From Oreohelix idahoensis (Eukaryota; Mollusca; Gastropoda; Stylommatophora; Oreohelicidae): a stretch of DNA of 64,000 nucleotides. Position numbers and translations under genes: made by a program. The notes beneath the pieces are model-generated. The model was not told the origin of the DNA. It was given only the letters and a program-made list of their open reading frames with translations, and ran no database searches. Within the stretch, counting starts at the first letter, position 1. The number at the start of each line of letters is the position of its first letter. This document shows positions 45,775 through 60,591 of this stretch, in pieces. The DNA is taken from NCBI GenBank assembly GCA_024509875.1, contig JAMPIV010010562.1:264501-328500 (forward strand), given 5' to 3'.

Positions 45775-48060
45775 CACAAAAGTAGAGACTGACCCAAAGA
45801 ATTAGAGGGAGACTGAAAAAATAGAGCCAAACACAAACAATAGAGGCAGGCACAATAATAGAGACTGATCCACAAAAAATAGAGCCAAACACAAACAATC
45901 GAGGCAGGCACAAGAAAAGAGACTGATCCACACAAAAATATAACCAAACACAAACAATAGAGGCAGGCACAAGAAAAGAGACCGATCCACCCAAAAATAT
46001 AACCAAACACAAACAATAGAGGCAGGCACAAGAATAGAGACTGATCCACAAAAAATAGAGCCAAACACAAACAATAGAGGCAGGCACAAGATTAGAGACT
46101 GATCCACAAAAAATAGAGCTAAACACAAACAATAGAGGCAGGCACAAGAATAGAGACTGATCCACAAAAAATAGAGCCAAACACAAACAATAGAGGCAGG
46201 CACAAGAATAGAGACTGATCCAAAAAAATAGAGCCAAACACAAAAAATAAAGGCAGGCACAAGAATAGAAACTGATCCACAAAAATATAGAGCCAAACAC
46301 AAACAATAGAGGCAGGCACAAGAATAGAGACTGATCCACACAAAAAAAAGCCAAACACAAACCATAGAGGCAGGCACAAGAATAGAAACTGATCCACAAA
46401 AAATAGAGCCAAACACAAACAATAGAGGCAGGCACAAGAAAAGAGACTGATCCACAAAAAATAGAGCCAAACACAAACAATAGAGGCACGCACAAGAATA
46501 GAGACTGATCCACAAAAAATAGAGCTGAACACAAACAATAGAGGCAGGAACAAGAATAGAGACTGATCCACAAAAAATAGAGCCAAACACAAACAATAGA
46601 GGCAGGCACAAGAATAGAGACTGATCCACAAGAAATAGATGCAGACACAAACAATATAGGTAGGCACAAGAATAGAGACTGATTCACAAAAATTAGAGCG
46701 AAACACAAACAATAGAGGCAGGCACAACAATAGAAACTGATCCACAAAAAATAGAGCTAAACACAAACAATAGAGGCAGGCACAAGAATGGAGACTGATG
46801 CACAAAAAATAGAGCTAAACACAAACAATAGAGGCAGGCACAAGAATAGAGACTGATCCACAAAAAATAGAGCTAAACACAAACAATAGATGCAGGCACA
46901 AGAATAGAGACTGATCCACAAAAAAATAGAGGCAAACACAAACAATAGAGGCAGGCACAAGATTAGAGACTGATCCACACAAAAAAAGAGCCAAACACAA
47001 ACAATCGAGGCAGGCACAAGAATAGAGACTGATCCACACAAAAATAGAGCCAAACACAAAAAATAGAGACAGGCACAAGAATAGAGACTGATCCACAAAA
47101 AATAGATCCAAACACAAACAATAGAGGCAGGTAAAGAATAGAAACTGATCCACAAAAAATAGAGCCAAATACAAACAATAGAGGCAGGCACAAGAATAGA
47201 AACTGATCCACAAAGAATAGAGCTAAACACAAACAATAGAGGCAGGCACAAGAATAGAGACTGATCCACACAAAAATAGAGCCAAACACAAACGATAGAG
47301 GCAGGCACAAGAATAGAGACTGATCCACAAAAAATAGAGCCAAATACAAACAATAGAGGCAGGCACAAGAATAGAAACTGATCCACAAAGAATAGAGCTA
47401 AACACAAACAATAGAGGCAGGCACATGACTAGAGACTGATCCACAAAAAATAGAGCCAAACACAAACAATAGAGGCAGGCACAAGAATAGAAACTGATCC
47501 ACAAAAGTAGAGCCAAACACAAACAATAGAGGCAGGCACAAGAATAGAAACTGTTCCACAAAAAATAGAGCTAAACACAAACAATAGATGCAGGCACAAG
47601 AATAGAGACTGATCCACAAAAAATAGAGCCAAACACAAACAATAGAGGCAGGCACAAGATTAGAGACTGCTCCACACAAAAATAGAGCCAAACACAAACA
47701 ATCGAGGCAGGCACAAGAATAGAGACTGATCCACACAAAAATAGAGCCAAACACAAAAAATAGAGGCAGGCACAAGAATAGAGACTGATCCACAAAAAAT
47801 AGAGCCAAACACAAACAATAGAGGCAGGCACAAGAATAGAGACTGATCCACAAGAAATAGACTCAGACACATACAATAGAGGCAGGCACAAGAATAGAGA
47901 CTGATCCACACAAAAATAGAGGCAGACACAAACAATAGAGGCAGACACAAGTATAGAGACTGATCCAATAAAAATTGAGGCAGATCCAAACACTAGAAGC
48001 AGACAAACAAAAACGGAGGCAGACCCAAAGAAACAGAGGCAGTCACACAAAAATAGAGCC
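45775..48060. repeat. 58-bp minisatellite, about 39 units
   Basis: Units of 57-60 bp: AATAGAGCCAAACACAAACA, ATAGAGGCAGGCACAAGAAT, AGAGACTGATCCACAAAA. The core is very uniform from about 45840 to 47935 and decays into shorter GAGGCAGAC units after 47940. No minus-strand frame of the unit contains a stop, and 58 is not a multiple of three. Every minus-strand frame therefore stays open for hundreds of codons (for example 45770-46747), cycling through three hydrophobic, Cys/Leu/Val/Phe-rich peptides. These frames are artefacts of composition, not genes. Confidence 0.95.
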
Positions 48061-48240
48061 GACGCAAAAACATTAGAAGAGAACGTGAAATATATATACA
48101 AGACAAATGTAGAAAACTTGATACACGTTGTAACAGCTAGGGCGTAAGGCGGAGAAGAAGATAAGTGAATGTGGAAGTCTGACCATCATGGTTTATATTG
48201 TTGAAGAGGTCGTCATTCACATACCGTCTCTCACATTCAT
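48040..48240 (+). repeat. Flank shared with the CA array at 51790-52030
   Basis: After the minisatellite comes sequence that recurs at 51790-52030: GAGGCAGTCACA(C/T), AATATATATACAAGA/AGATATATACAAGA, GTAACAGCT, GAAGATAAGTGAATGTGGAA, CATGGTTTATAT, GAGGTCGTCATTCACATACC and GTCTCTCACAT. Both arrays therefore sit at the same place in one dispersed repeat. Confidence 0.75.
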
Positions 48241-50829
48241 TACGCATTGGAGACAAAGAAAGGCGGAAAAGGGGTGCGGGGGGGGTGGAAATGGGGTTAT
48301 ATCTACTACTTAGTCGTTCCCCTTCTACCGTGAGGTGTAGAGGTTTGGAAGAGAGAGCGCCAGACTATCCTTTTGGTTGTCTTCCTCCTGGCCTGGTTCC
48401 ATTCTAGTCCTCGGTCCTTGTCGCAGAGAGATTTATGATTAACACATTTCTATATCTTTTCTCTATTCTACCCGTGTCTTCTACTTTATTATCGCTCTTT
48501 TATCCTTTTTCTTTTTCCGCATTCGTTTGATTGTGAAAATATAACTCTCCCATTCAAACCTTCGCCTGCCTCTTTTCTTTTTTAGCAACAAATTGTTATT
48601 GCTGTTAAGCTAAGTTCTTGAGTAGACCGAATAGTGTGAAATTCGTTCTCGACAGACATGATGACAGACATATCGTCTAGAATTTTCATCCGACACGAAG
48701 CTTCTAAGGTTAAGTTTCTCGGTGATGGGTGTGAGAGGTGGCAACATGCATCGCTCGGGAATGACCAGAAGTAGCGGCAGGTGTTAGAACGAGCACTGGC
48801 AGTTTTATTGCCGGCGCCTGAGTTAATGTGAAGTGTTAAGACGGGACGCTATTTCGGGTTTTCGAGAATGGCGTGAATCCTTTGTCTGTTTTCAGATATT
48901 ATACCAGAGTAGTTAGACTGCATTCATTCAGTCCTCCTAAGTTGCAATAGACGGATCGCTTCGTGCTAGAGAATAAGCTTGTATAGCGAAGTTCTTAGTT
49001 TTCTCGACAATTTTGCCGAGCTTCTAGAATACCGATATAAGTGAATAATTCTAGTTTCGTGGTGATTGCCTGTAGTTCTGTTGGGAGGTAATATTAATAT
49101 CTAGTAGGTTGAGTGATTTAAGTGGTGATCGCATATTTCATTTTCACTAGTTTTATTTCTGTGTAGAGTGATTAAATGATAATTTAGCTATACTCTCTAA
49201 GTTTTACAGTGGATAGCAGAATAAATTATAATTTCTGGCGAAAAAACGCATTCAGATATAACTAAATTTAATTAAACTGCTAGTAACTAGTAGAGAATAT
49301 GTTAACTAAACTAAATTAATGCACTGAGTCATCATTGAGTATTAACGAAATATGTACGTATTTCTAATTCATGAGGATTGATCTTTGGTAATGACTATAA
49401 TTTATTTCACGGGAGTTTTAAACGATGAGACAAGCTTTAAGCTTATAGTTTCTGATTTAAATTAAATAACCGAAGTGAATATATATGTTATTGTACGCGG
49501 GGTAGACATAGGATATGTGTATACTATTATGTGTTCTATATGTTTTTTTCTAATAGAGTATTCTGGGGTAAGCCCAACCTCCACCAGCGGTGTAGTACAT
49601 ATGAGTAAATCTGAGAAGAAACAAAAACATTTGTGTCCTTAAATACGTGGGTTTACAAAGTAAAACCTGTCTGGCAGTGCGTTTGCATCCAGAAACGACA
49701 GAGTACCCATTTTCACAAACTTTAAGGCTAAATGAAGTAACTGGGCCGATCGCGCCAGATTAAATTCTTCCTATTAATCTCTAGTACATGCAGCCCTGTG
49801 GCGAACTATATTACAAACAATAACATTTCCGACATTTTGGACGTATTGTGGTGTGACCAAGAACATATATACATATTGAGAGAAGTTATCAACCGGGCAT
49901 TTCTGAAGTACTGGAAACCTCGAGTTCTGACACTGTAAGCCCGTTTAAAATTTCTTATCTGACCTGAGTCAAGTGACATTAACAGAAATCTGAAATAACA
50001 GTTAAAGTGGAAGCTCCCCGGACCATTGGATGAAACCGGATCTGCAGAGCTGGGTTACACATTTACTAAACGAAATACAGATTTACGGTACGATGTGTGT
50101 GTCCTGAAGTTGCGCCAGACGGCGAACGCCAGCCAGATTGTAGGTAAGAAAGTACGACAGGGGCCCCTGCTGAATGAACCAAGTGAAAGCGGAACGAGTG
50201 ATTCTTTCAATTTGTTTGTATTTATGCACCCACTTTGAAATTTCTTTATGCAAGTTTGTTGGTAATGATATTTCCCTCGTAGAATAGATTAATGTATAAA
50301 CTATGTTCTTAACCTTAGAGGGAAATCTTAGACTATAGCGTATGAATCCGTGACTCTTTGGGGCTATCACTGTTCTTCTAACAGGATCGTGTGCTAAACA
50401 TCGAGGGAAAAGATTACACCTATGGGTCTATTCTTTCAGTAATTCATGTATAATTATATGTGCTTGATAAGCAAACTTATTTGTTGTGGACAATGTTCTT
50501 TATGTTAATAAAATTTTCATAAACTTATACCAGTGTGTTAGTCAGCTTGTCCCAAATACCTATATTCCATTGTTATAGTTTTCATGTCCGTGCGTCTAAC
50601 TGTCGTCACTTGTGTGTGTGTGTATGTGAGTGGTATATATATATATATATTAATATATATCATAATAGACTGTCTGACTCCACTAAATCTGTTGTAGAAG
50701 ATAGGCTGAAAGAGAGAAGATTCTCGATTTCAGGGACAGCCTCTATTAGTTTCTACCATCTCACTCGTGAAAATCTATTTCTATTATCAAATCCCACAGA
50801 ACTATCACCTATTCTATTTCTATTCAGAA
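48241..50829. other. 2.6 kb without an identified gene
   Basis: AT-rich sequence with no named element. Frames are short and overlapping; the 70-codon frame at 50026-50238 has no recognisable motif. A TATATATA run lies at about 50636-50650. I see nothing that I can support as a gene. Confidence 0.45.
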
Positions 50830-51590
50830 GGGACCAATCTATGTCTTAATTCTCCTATCGAAAAATCTACGACAGTCCTTCAAAGTTTGTCTAATGTTGT
50901 CATCCCAGCGGACTCTGGGTCGTCCTTGGGGTCTGGATCCCTAGCTCTTTGTTTCACATGCTTGTCGTGGTAGCCGATCTTCTCCCATTCTGCAGACATG
51001 GCCAAACCATCTTAGTTGGGACTGTTCTACTTGGGTCTGCAGGGGGTGGGATTTTAGGCCTTGACGTATCGTCTGATTGCGGACCATGTCTCTTCTTGTT
51101 ACTTCATCCACGTTCCTCAGATACCTCATTTCTGAGGTTTGGATCTGGCTTTTGTGGGTTGTAGTCATTGCACATGACTCGCATCCATATGTCAAGACTG
51201 GGACATAGGTGGAGCGGTATACAGCCACCTTCGTTTTCTTATTAATCTCTCTCTTACTGAGGAATCCTTGATTTATGGCCTGAAAAAGTCTCCCAGCTGC
51301 TGCTTTTCGAGTGGCCAACTCTTCTTTGATGCCTCCCTTTTGGTCTATAATAGCTCCTAGGTATTTAAATTGGTCGACCTGCATCCAGGACCGGTTCTCC
51401 CAGCTAAATCTAATGTCTTCTTTCATCTCGTGATATCACCATGGATTTTGCTTTAGAGCTGCTTATGACCATCCCTCTCTTCTCCAGTTCTTCCTTCCAG
51501 ACTTGCAGGTTGGATTGGAGATGTGCCTCTGATTTAGCAATCAGGGCACCATCATCAGCAAATGCCAGATCTGAAATGCAGATGTTATAT
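50830..51590 (-). pseudogene. LINE reverse-transcriptase fragment, C-terminal end
   Basis: The minus strand reads the last third of the same reverse transcriptase found at 60592-62466. It has FADDGALIAKSEAH near 51550, then after a frameshift near 51426 DQFKYLGAIID, VPVLTYGCES, and QLRWFGHVCRMGEDRLP. Downstream of the last motif it continues to about 50830, giving the C-terminus that the 60592 copy lacks. It is truncated at its 5' end within the palm domain, as is usual for LINE copies. Confidence 0.8.
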
Positions 51591-51647
51591 CCGTTTCATG
51601 AAATTATCTTGCGTAAAGAAATTAGGGGGAGACCACAAAAAATAGAG

Positions 51648-51649
<2 letters not shown>

Positions 51650-51737
<88 letters not shown>

Positions 51738-51790
51738 CACACACCACACACACACACACACACACTCACACACTCACACACACACACAAA
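51650..51790. repeat. CA microsatellite
   Basis: About 140 bp of (CA)n, pure for about 85 bp and then interrupted by TCACACAC and CTCACACA. The plus- and minus-strand frames over it (HTHTHT, VCVCVC) are artefacts. Confidence 0.95.
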
Positions 51791-52030
51791 ACAGAGACAG
51801 TCACATAAAAAAGAGGTAGACAACACAAAACCAGATGCAGACCTAAATAAAAACACGGAGAAACGAATTTGAGATATATACAAGAAAGATGAAGGAAACG
51901 TGACACGAATTGTAACAGCTGTCACATAAGACTGTAAGGGAGAGAAGAAAATAAGTGAATGTGGAATTCTAAATCTCATGGTTTATATTTTTGATGAGGT
52001 CGTTATTCATATACCGTCTCTTACATGATA
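51791..52030 (+). repeat. Flank shared with the 58-bp minisatellite
   Basis: Homologous to 48040-48240 (see there). It includes AGACAGTCACATAAAAAAGAGG, GTAACAGCT, AATAAGTGAATGTGGAATTC, TCATGGTTTATAT and CATATACCGTCTCTTACAT. On the left the CA run is preceded by ACCACAAAAAATAGAGGCAC, which matches the junction of two 58-bp units. Confidence 0.75.
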
Positions 52031-52370
52031 TATTCCAAGTGTTTTACGATCTGCAGCTTTTACCGTCTGTGATCAAGCAGCTCTGGTGATCTGAAAGCTG
52101 TAACACGTTTATGGCGCCTGATACAGAGCGCCCATCCTACTAATCTTTTCATATTCATCAAATACTACAGACTACACTTGCAAATATAAGCAGACTAAAC
52201 GTAGAAGTAGAGCAGAAAATGACAATTTTAAAATTCATGTACAATGTCAGTTTATCCTAATAGGAAACCAGCATTGTTTATAAACAAATATGTTAACGGG
52301 TGTTGTCTAATTTGAAACATTTAGCAACATATGTAAATAACGTTTTGAACGTTGTCAATGTTTTGATTTG
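52031..52370. other. Intergenic, nothing recognised
   Basis: AT-rich sequence between the minisatellite-type repeat and the LINE pseudogene. No feature seen. Confidence 0.4.
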
Positions 52371-54680
52371 TTACAATAACATAATGATAACAATAATAAA
52401 AGTAACAGCCCCTCCAGTATTAACCGACCATGGAAATGCATTCTCGAGGTGACAGCCCTCGCTCCTTTTTTCTTCGTGTTCGTTTCGACGTTTTCTCTTT
52501 TTTTCTAATTGATACTTCTTTTCGTCCAATCTAAATGGGAGCCATAGAGAGCATCGCCACATGGTACGATCGGCAGCGTCATCCTCCCAAGTTGCTGGAT
52601 TTATGTCCAGTGTCCTCATGTATCTTGCACACATCTTTGAACACCAGCTGGGGTCGTCCAACTGTTCTTTTGCAATCTGCCAGTTGTCCGTTAAAATATC
52701 TTTCGGGACGCAACCATCTTCTATGTAGCAGACATGACCAAGCCAGCGCAGTCTGCGCTATCTAAGCAGTGAATGCATGCTTTGAAATCCAAAGCGTGAC
52801 AAAATTTCGACATTTGTTACTTAATCATTCCATGAAATACCGCTGATGTGACGTAGACACCGTAGATGGAAGGTATACAGCCTTTATTTCTTGCTTATTA
52901 TATGTTGTTCATATCTCGCTGCGATATAGAAGTATGCTGGTGATGCAAGTGTTATATACCGCAGCTTTGGTCTTCGTTGTGAGTTTGTAGTTTCCCCAAA
53001 TACGCATTGTGAGGCGGGAAAAGACATCTGCAGCTTTGCCAATGCGAATGTCGATTTATGTATCCAGAAAGAATTTGTCGTTGATGGTAGATCCCAGGTA
53101 TGTGAAGTGGTGCACCACTGCCAATACATAGTTATCGATAATAATAACTGGTGCAACATCCACATCCTGACCTAGCACATTTGTTTTCTATAGACGTATT
53201 GTGAGACCCTGCAATTGTAGATGAAGCGATTCATTAAGGTCTGAAGTTCCTGTTGGCTGTGTGTGACTATTGCAGTATCATCAGCGAATAACAAATCTCT
53301 TATAGAGACCAATCGATTTTTGTGTTTGCCTTCAGGTTTGCAAGGTTAAACAGTTGTCCATATGGCTGAGTGTGAAAGCATATGCTTTCAGTTGCATCTC
53401 TGAATGCATGTTTCAAGAGCAAGTCGAAGTGATGTGATGTGCTTCCAGCATATTGGACTGTTCCTTTCATATCTTCATGGAATGATTTTATCATTTCCAA
53501 CAATTCAGTGGGGCAGTCTATGTTCAGGAGGGTTTTGAAGTGTCCATCCCTGCTAACCAGGTCAAACGCCTTTGTGATGCCTTTTTTGCCATCTTTATTT
53601 TTTCCTGAGTTGGCAGTGAGAAAAGACTATATCAATTGTTGATCTATCAGCTCGGAATCCACACTACGACTCTGAATATATGTGCTCAGCTAACTTATGT
53701 AATCCCATTAAGATAACTCTGGTAACAACCTTACCAATAATACTAAGAAGAGAGTTGCTTCTGTAGTTATTGCATATACCTCTGTCTTCTTTTTTTTAAA
53801 ATAGTGTTACAATCTTGGCATCTCACATGTCTTGAGTGATAGGTGTCTCATCCAAGAACTGACACAGCACCATATGAAGGGAATGTAATAGTATGGTTTT
53901 ACAGCATTTGATTAAATAGAGAGGAGTCCCGTCACTGTCTGGTGCTTTGCCAGAGAAGAAACTATCAATAGTCATGCTGAGTTATTCAAGTGTTGGTTCA
54001 GCATTCAGCTTCATGATAGTTGGCAGATATTTGACATCGTTAAGGGCTGCATACGTGGCTTTTAACATAAAATTGTTCCTCGTTTAGGCGAGGCGCGTCC
54101 CGCTCAACCTAGTCGGTTATATTAGGGAGCATGTCCACATATAAAACACCTTTAGGTCTGGTATTTTCTCTAGTGTACAGCTCACAGTGGTGCACGACCC
54201 ACCTCTCCCTCTTTCTTATCGGTTAGCTTCTCCCAGCTGATGGGTTTTACCGGTGCCATCTAACTTTTTGGGGGGACCAAGGACCTTCTTTACACCGTCG
54301 TTCATTTGTCTAGTGTGGTATGTTTGTGCTGCGGTCTGGATGCTGTCACTGAGCTGGAGACAATAATCATTTACACAACGTCGAGCAGTTTGTTGGACTT
54401 TGCTTCTCGCAGCCTTCAGGATCTGTAGGATTCTATCAATCGGTGAACGTTTGTATTCAATCGCCTCACTGCACTTAGCTTCAATGACAGGTGTCATCAC
54501 ATCTAATGAAACATCAAACCAGTCATTTGACTTCGCTGTTTTCTTACAAAAGGTGGCACGCGCAGTACTTTGAATGGTGTTCCGCAGGTCCTCTCATTTC
54601 ACTGTAATGATATCACCATGCTGTAGGCTACTGAGCACTTTCTTGAAGATCGTGATAAACCAATTGGCCATCCTTATGAA
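52371..54680 (-). pseudogene. Decayed LINE, same family as 57054-59150
   Basis: The minus strand carries the same protein order with many stops and shifts. 54216-54500 has EYKRSPIDRILQILKAARSK; 53300-53503 has MLEMIKSFHEDMKGTVQYAG; 52884-53165 covers the C-terminal part out of frame; 52371-52661 has DINPATWEDDAADRTMWRC. The last is the C-terminus, which in the 57054 copy lies beyond a frameshift. It ends near 52371-52440 in an A- and T-rich tail with ATAATAATAA on the minus-strand side. It is clearly older than the 57054 copy and extends further 5'. Confidence 0.82.
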
Positions 54681-55548
54681 GCCAGTGTACATTAGTGTCA
54701 GCTATTACTGTAATTAAAAAAAAACAAGTTAAAAAACGCAGTTATACGCAAAGAATAATTGCAAAGAATTTAAACTAATTATACTTCCCCAAGGAAATGG
54801 AATTTAAGTGGAAAAAAATTGCAGGAAATACAACATTTTAACAAAATAAAATGAAGTTATGTAAGAGAGAATGGTGAGCGTAGGAATGTGAAAAATAAGC
54901 ACAGATATCATAATAAGAAGAAAACAGTAGTATTAATAAGATAGAGTAATTACAAAATTGGACTCAATTTAGATACACACTACTCTAAAGACTGTGGGGC
55001 ATTTTACTGGAACGTGATTCTAGCACACACAAAACAGTCAGTTTACTTGCTTTAAGCGCAATCTGTTTAGAACAGAAAGAAATGTTTGTATTTTAAACAC
55101 AGACAATGTACACAAAATTAGCATCTAAAAGTGAATGTTGAAGTTTCATTCTGATACTCAGATATGTGAGATTGTCTTTTATCTCAAGACAATGATCACT
55201 AAAGTGCTTGCGAAGAGAAAGCGTCAAATCGAATGTTAAACTGAAAACTTGTTTTAAAAAGTTGTAAGTTAGTAGATTAGGCATTGCTTAGTGTTTATGT
55301 GTTTAATCTTGTTTCGTAGAACCGTATACAGACATCTGAAGTGCCTGCATTAAGTAATATTTCTAGGCTATATTGAGTAAGTTGCCGTAAAACGGATGGA
55401 CTTTGAGAATTCCGTTGTGGGTGGGTGGAGACAGGGTGCAGAAACTCCCATTCTCTTGCTGTAGTTCCTGCGTTGCGATTACATAATTTATGGGAGGTAG
55501 TGGGGGATACATTTAGTCATAAATAGTAGGGTGGGAGATGGGCTTGAG
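54681..55548. other. Intergenic, nothing recognised
   Basis: AT-rich sequence before the GATA-array units. Only short frames without motifs. Confidence 0.45.
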
Positions 55549-56695
<1,147 letters not shown>

Positions 56696-57053
56696 ACGAA
56701 CGAACGAACGAACTTTATTTTCGAAGGGTAAAGAATTGGGCGCGCAGGCCCGTCTAACATTCTGCCCTTCCACTCTCATTAATCTTGCATACTATATCCT
56801 TTCATTCCCACATGATGCTTTAAGCATTAATTTAAAAGCATGCAACATTATAAAGTTACCATAACAGCATTCATTTACATTATGCAATCATAATTTTTTA
56901 AAAACATGAGTAGGTTGTTTTTTTTTAAACAAACAAGCTAGTAATTGGGGGAAAAAAGTAATAATAAAATAAAATAAATAAACTAATAAATAAAAATAAA
57001 TAAATTCTGTATACCGACACTCACTCATGCGGTCAATCCGTCTACAATTAATC

Positions 57054-59150
57054 TGCAGTGCTATGAATGAATACAAACGTTCACCGAGTGCCAGAACCCT
57101 ACAGATCCTGAGGGCTACGAGAAGCAAAGTTCAACAAACTGCTCGACGCTGTGCAAATGACTATTGGCTCCAGCTCAGTGAGAGCATCCAGATCGCAGCG
57201 CAAACAGGCAACATTAGACAAATGTATGACGGTATAAAGAAAGCACTTGGCCCCCATAAAAGTAAGACGCACCGCTAAAAACCATCAGCGGAGAGAAGCT
57301 AACCGATAAGGGTAAGCAGATGGAGAGGTGGGTCGAGCACTACTCTGAGCTTTACGCTAGAGACAATACCGTTACGCCTGCAGCCCTTGATGCTGTCAAT
57401 AGTCTGCCAACTATGGAGGAGCTGGATGCCGAACCAACATTAGAGGAACTCAGTAAGGCCATTGATAGCTTGGCCTCTGGCAAAGCACCAGGCAGTGATG
57501 GGATTCCTCCTGATTTAATCAAATGCTGTAAGAGCACGCTATTACATCCCCTGCATAGGATGCTGTGCCAGTGCTGGGAAGAGACAACTATTCCTCAAGA
57601 CATGCGAGATGCCAAGATTGTAACACTGTATAAAAATAAAGGAGACAGAAGTGATTGCAATAACTACAGAGGCATCTCTCTTCTTAGTATTGTTGGTAAG
57701 GTTTTTGCCAAAGTCATCTTAATGCGACTACACAAGTTAGCTGAGCGCATATATCCAGAGGCACAGTGTGGATTCCGAGCTGGCAGATCAACAATAGACA
57801 TGATCTTCTCTCTCCGCCAGCTTCAGGAAAAATCAAGAGAGCAGAAAAGACCATTATATATCGCCTTTATAGACCTCACAAAAGCATTCGACCTGGTTAG
57901 TAGGGATGGACTCTTTAAAATCCTCCTGAAAATAGGCTGCCCTTCTAAAATGCTGGAAATGATAAAGTCATTCCATGACGACATGAAGGGAACAGTCCAA
58001 TATGCTGGAAGCACGTCACAGCCCTTTGATATACGAAGTGGCGTTAAACAAGGCTGTGTTCTGGCTCCGACCCTCTTCGGAATCTTCTTTGCCTTACTCT
58101 TGAAACATGCATTCAGTGATGCAACTGAAGGAATATGCATTCACACTAGGTCAGATGGCCGTCTGTTTAATCTTTCAAGGCTGAAGGCAAAGATAAAAAT
58201 CAGAAGGGTCACTATAAGAGACTTGTTGTTCGCTGATGATGCTGCAGTCGTCACTCAAAGCCAACAGGAGCTTCAGAACTTGATGAATCGCTTCACTAAA
58301 GCATGCAAGGACTTTGGCCTCACAATAAGTCTAAAGAAAACGAATGTGCTGAGTCAGGATGTGGGTGCTGCACCAGTTATCACTATCGATAACTATGAAT
58401 TGGCAGTGGTGCACCACTTCACATACCTAGGGTCTACCATCAATGACAAACTCTCACTGGATACAGAAATCGACAGCCGCATTGGCAAAGCTGCAGCTAC
58501 CTTTGCCCGCCTCACATCGCGTGTGTGGGGAAACTCTAAACTCACAATGAAGACCAAAGCTGCGGTATATAATGCCTGCGTCACCAGCACACTCCTATAT
58601 GGCAGCGAGACCTGGACGACCTATGCTAAGCAAGAAAGAAGGCTCAATACCTTCAATTTGCGGTGTCTACGCCGCATCCTCGGCATCTCGTGGAAAGATA
58701 AAGTGACAAATGTCGAGGTGTTGTCACGTGCTGGCCTTCAAAGTATGTATACGCTGCTTAGACAGCGCAGACTTCGCTGGCTTGGCCATGTTCGCCGCAT
58801 GGAAGATGGTCGCATCCCAAAAGATATCTTCTACGGACAATTAGCAGATCCAAGAGAACAGTTGGGCGACCACAGCTGAGGTTCAAAGATGTGTGCAAGA
58901 GAGATATGAGGGCACTGGACATGGATCCAGCAACATGGGAGGATGAAGCTGCCGATCGCACTAAGTGGCGATGCTATTTACGGCACCACCTCAGATTGGC
59001 GAAGAGAGGCTCACACAAGAAGCAGAGGTGAGGAGAAAACGTCGAAAGGAGCACCAGGAAAATAAGCAGCTGAGGGCTGCCACCTCAGGGGCGCATTCCC
59101 ATAGTCAGTTATGACTGAAGGGGCTATTATTATTATTATTATTATTATCA
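57054..59150 (+). mobile_element. 5'-truncated RTE-like LINE inserted in unit copy 2
   Basis: The insertion starts in mid-protein (CAGTGCTATGAATGAATAC) and ends in (ATT)8 or so at 59127-59150. No endonuclease is present. Its exact edges are given by the uninterrupted unit copies. The 3' UTR contains GGCGCATTCCCATAGTCAGT. Truncation at 5' and a microsatellite tail at 3' are typical for LINEs. Confidence 0.88.
57060..59030 (+). pseudogene. LINE reverse transcriptase, truncated with two frameshifts
   Basis: The main open part, 57320-58879, gives 519 residues with LASGKAPGSDGIPP, NYRGISLLSIVGK, FIDLTKAFD, GVKQGCVLAPTLFG and FADDAAVV (reverse transcriptase palm), then a C-terminal RRLRWLGHVRRM. 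One frame earlier, 57060-57268 reads EYKRSPSARTLQILR. The shift lies between about 57255 and 57290. After about 58855 the reading moves again, giving MDPATWEDEAADRTKWRC and a stop near 59030. The upstream endonuclease is lost. The palm is intact, but the copy cannot move by itself. The RTE-like assignment rests on motifs and the ATT tail; a related clade is possible. Confidence 0.87.
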
Positions 59151-59306
59151 TCAATCATCAATACAAAAATTACATAAACACATTCTCGCTTATGTCCATA
59201 CATTCTTGGTGGAAAATGAAATAATAATAATAACACTTTCTTACCCACTTCTGTGGCAGGAAAAGTCTTTGAGCAGTAAAAAAAAAAAAAAAATCCACAT
59301 TTCTAA

Positions 59307-60175
<869 letters not shown>

Positions 60176-60344
60176 GTACAGTGGTATGCGGGTCCATTCT
60201 CACGACTCACATTTATAAAGTACAGTATTATGTGGGTACATTCACACATACATTACATTATATAATAATATTTTACAGTGAATATAATAATGATATTACA
60301 TGAATATAAAACAAATTATTCACACACACAAAACCAGCGGAAGA

Positions 60345-60582
60345 AGAAAAAAAATGTTGACCTATGGATGAGATGTTCAGCTTCCCTTATTAACTTCTTC
60401 TCCTCAAATTCTCTGTCTAGCTGAATCTTCCTTTCTTCAGCTTCTCTGTCTAGCTGCGCTTGAATCTTTTTCTCTTCAGCCTTTTGTGCTTTGGCATATT
60501 GAGCAAGCGCAAAATCCTCTAATTTCTCCTCAGTTTTTCCAAGGGCTATCCCTTGTCCTATAAAGTAATCTAATGTGGACAT
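60345..60582 (-). pseudogene. Gag N-terminal scrap of a Gmr1-type element
   Basis: The minus strand from ATG at 60582 reads MSTLDYFIGQG, then EKLEDFALAQYAKAQKAEEK, then a charged coiled coil. This is clearly related to the Gag start of the second complete element (MSTLDYFITLG...AVAQYDKALAAEEK). It stops being Gag near 60350. There is no LTR, protease or pol next to it. It probably comes from a third family, because the coiled coil differs. Confidence 0.8.
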
Positions 60583-60591
60583 CCTGTCTAC

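Noticed and set aside
45732..48101. Many long minus-strand frames (up to 325 codons) with hydrophobic Cys-rich repeats, like membrane proteins
   Set aside because: They are one stop-free 58-bp repeat read in rotating frames.
51441..51872. 143-codon plus-strand frame
   Set aside because: Antisense of the LINE fragment joined to the CA array.
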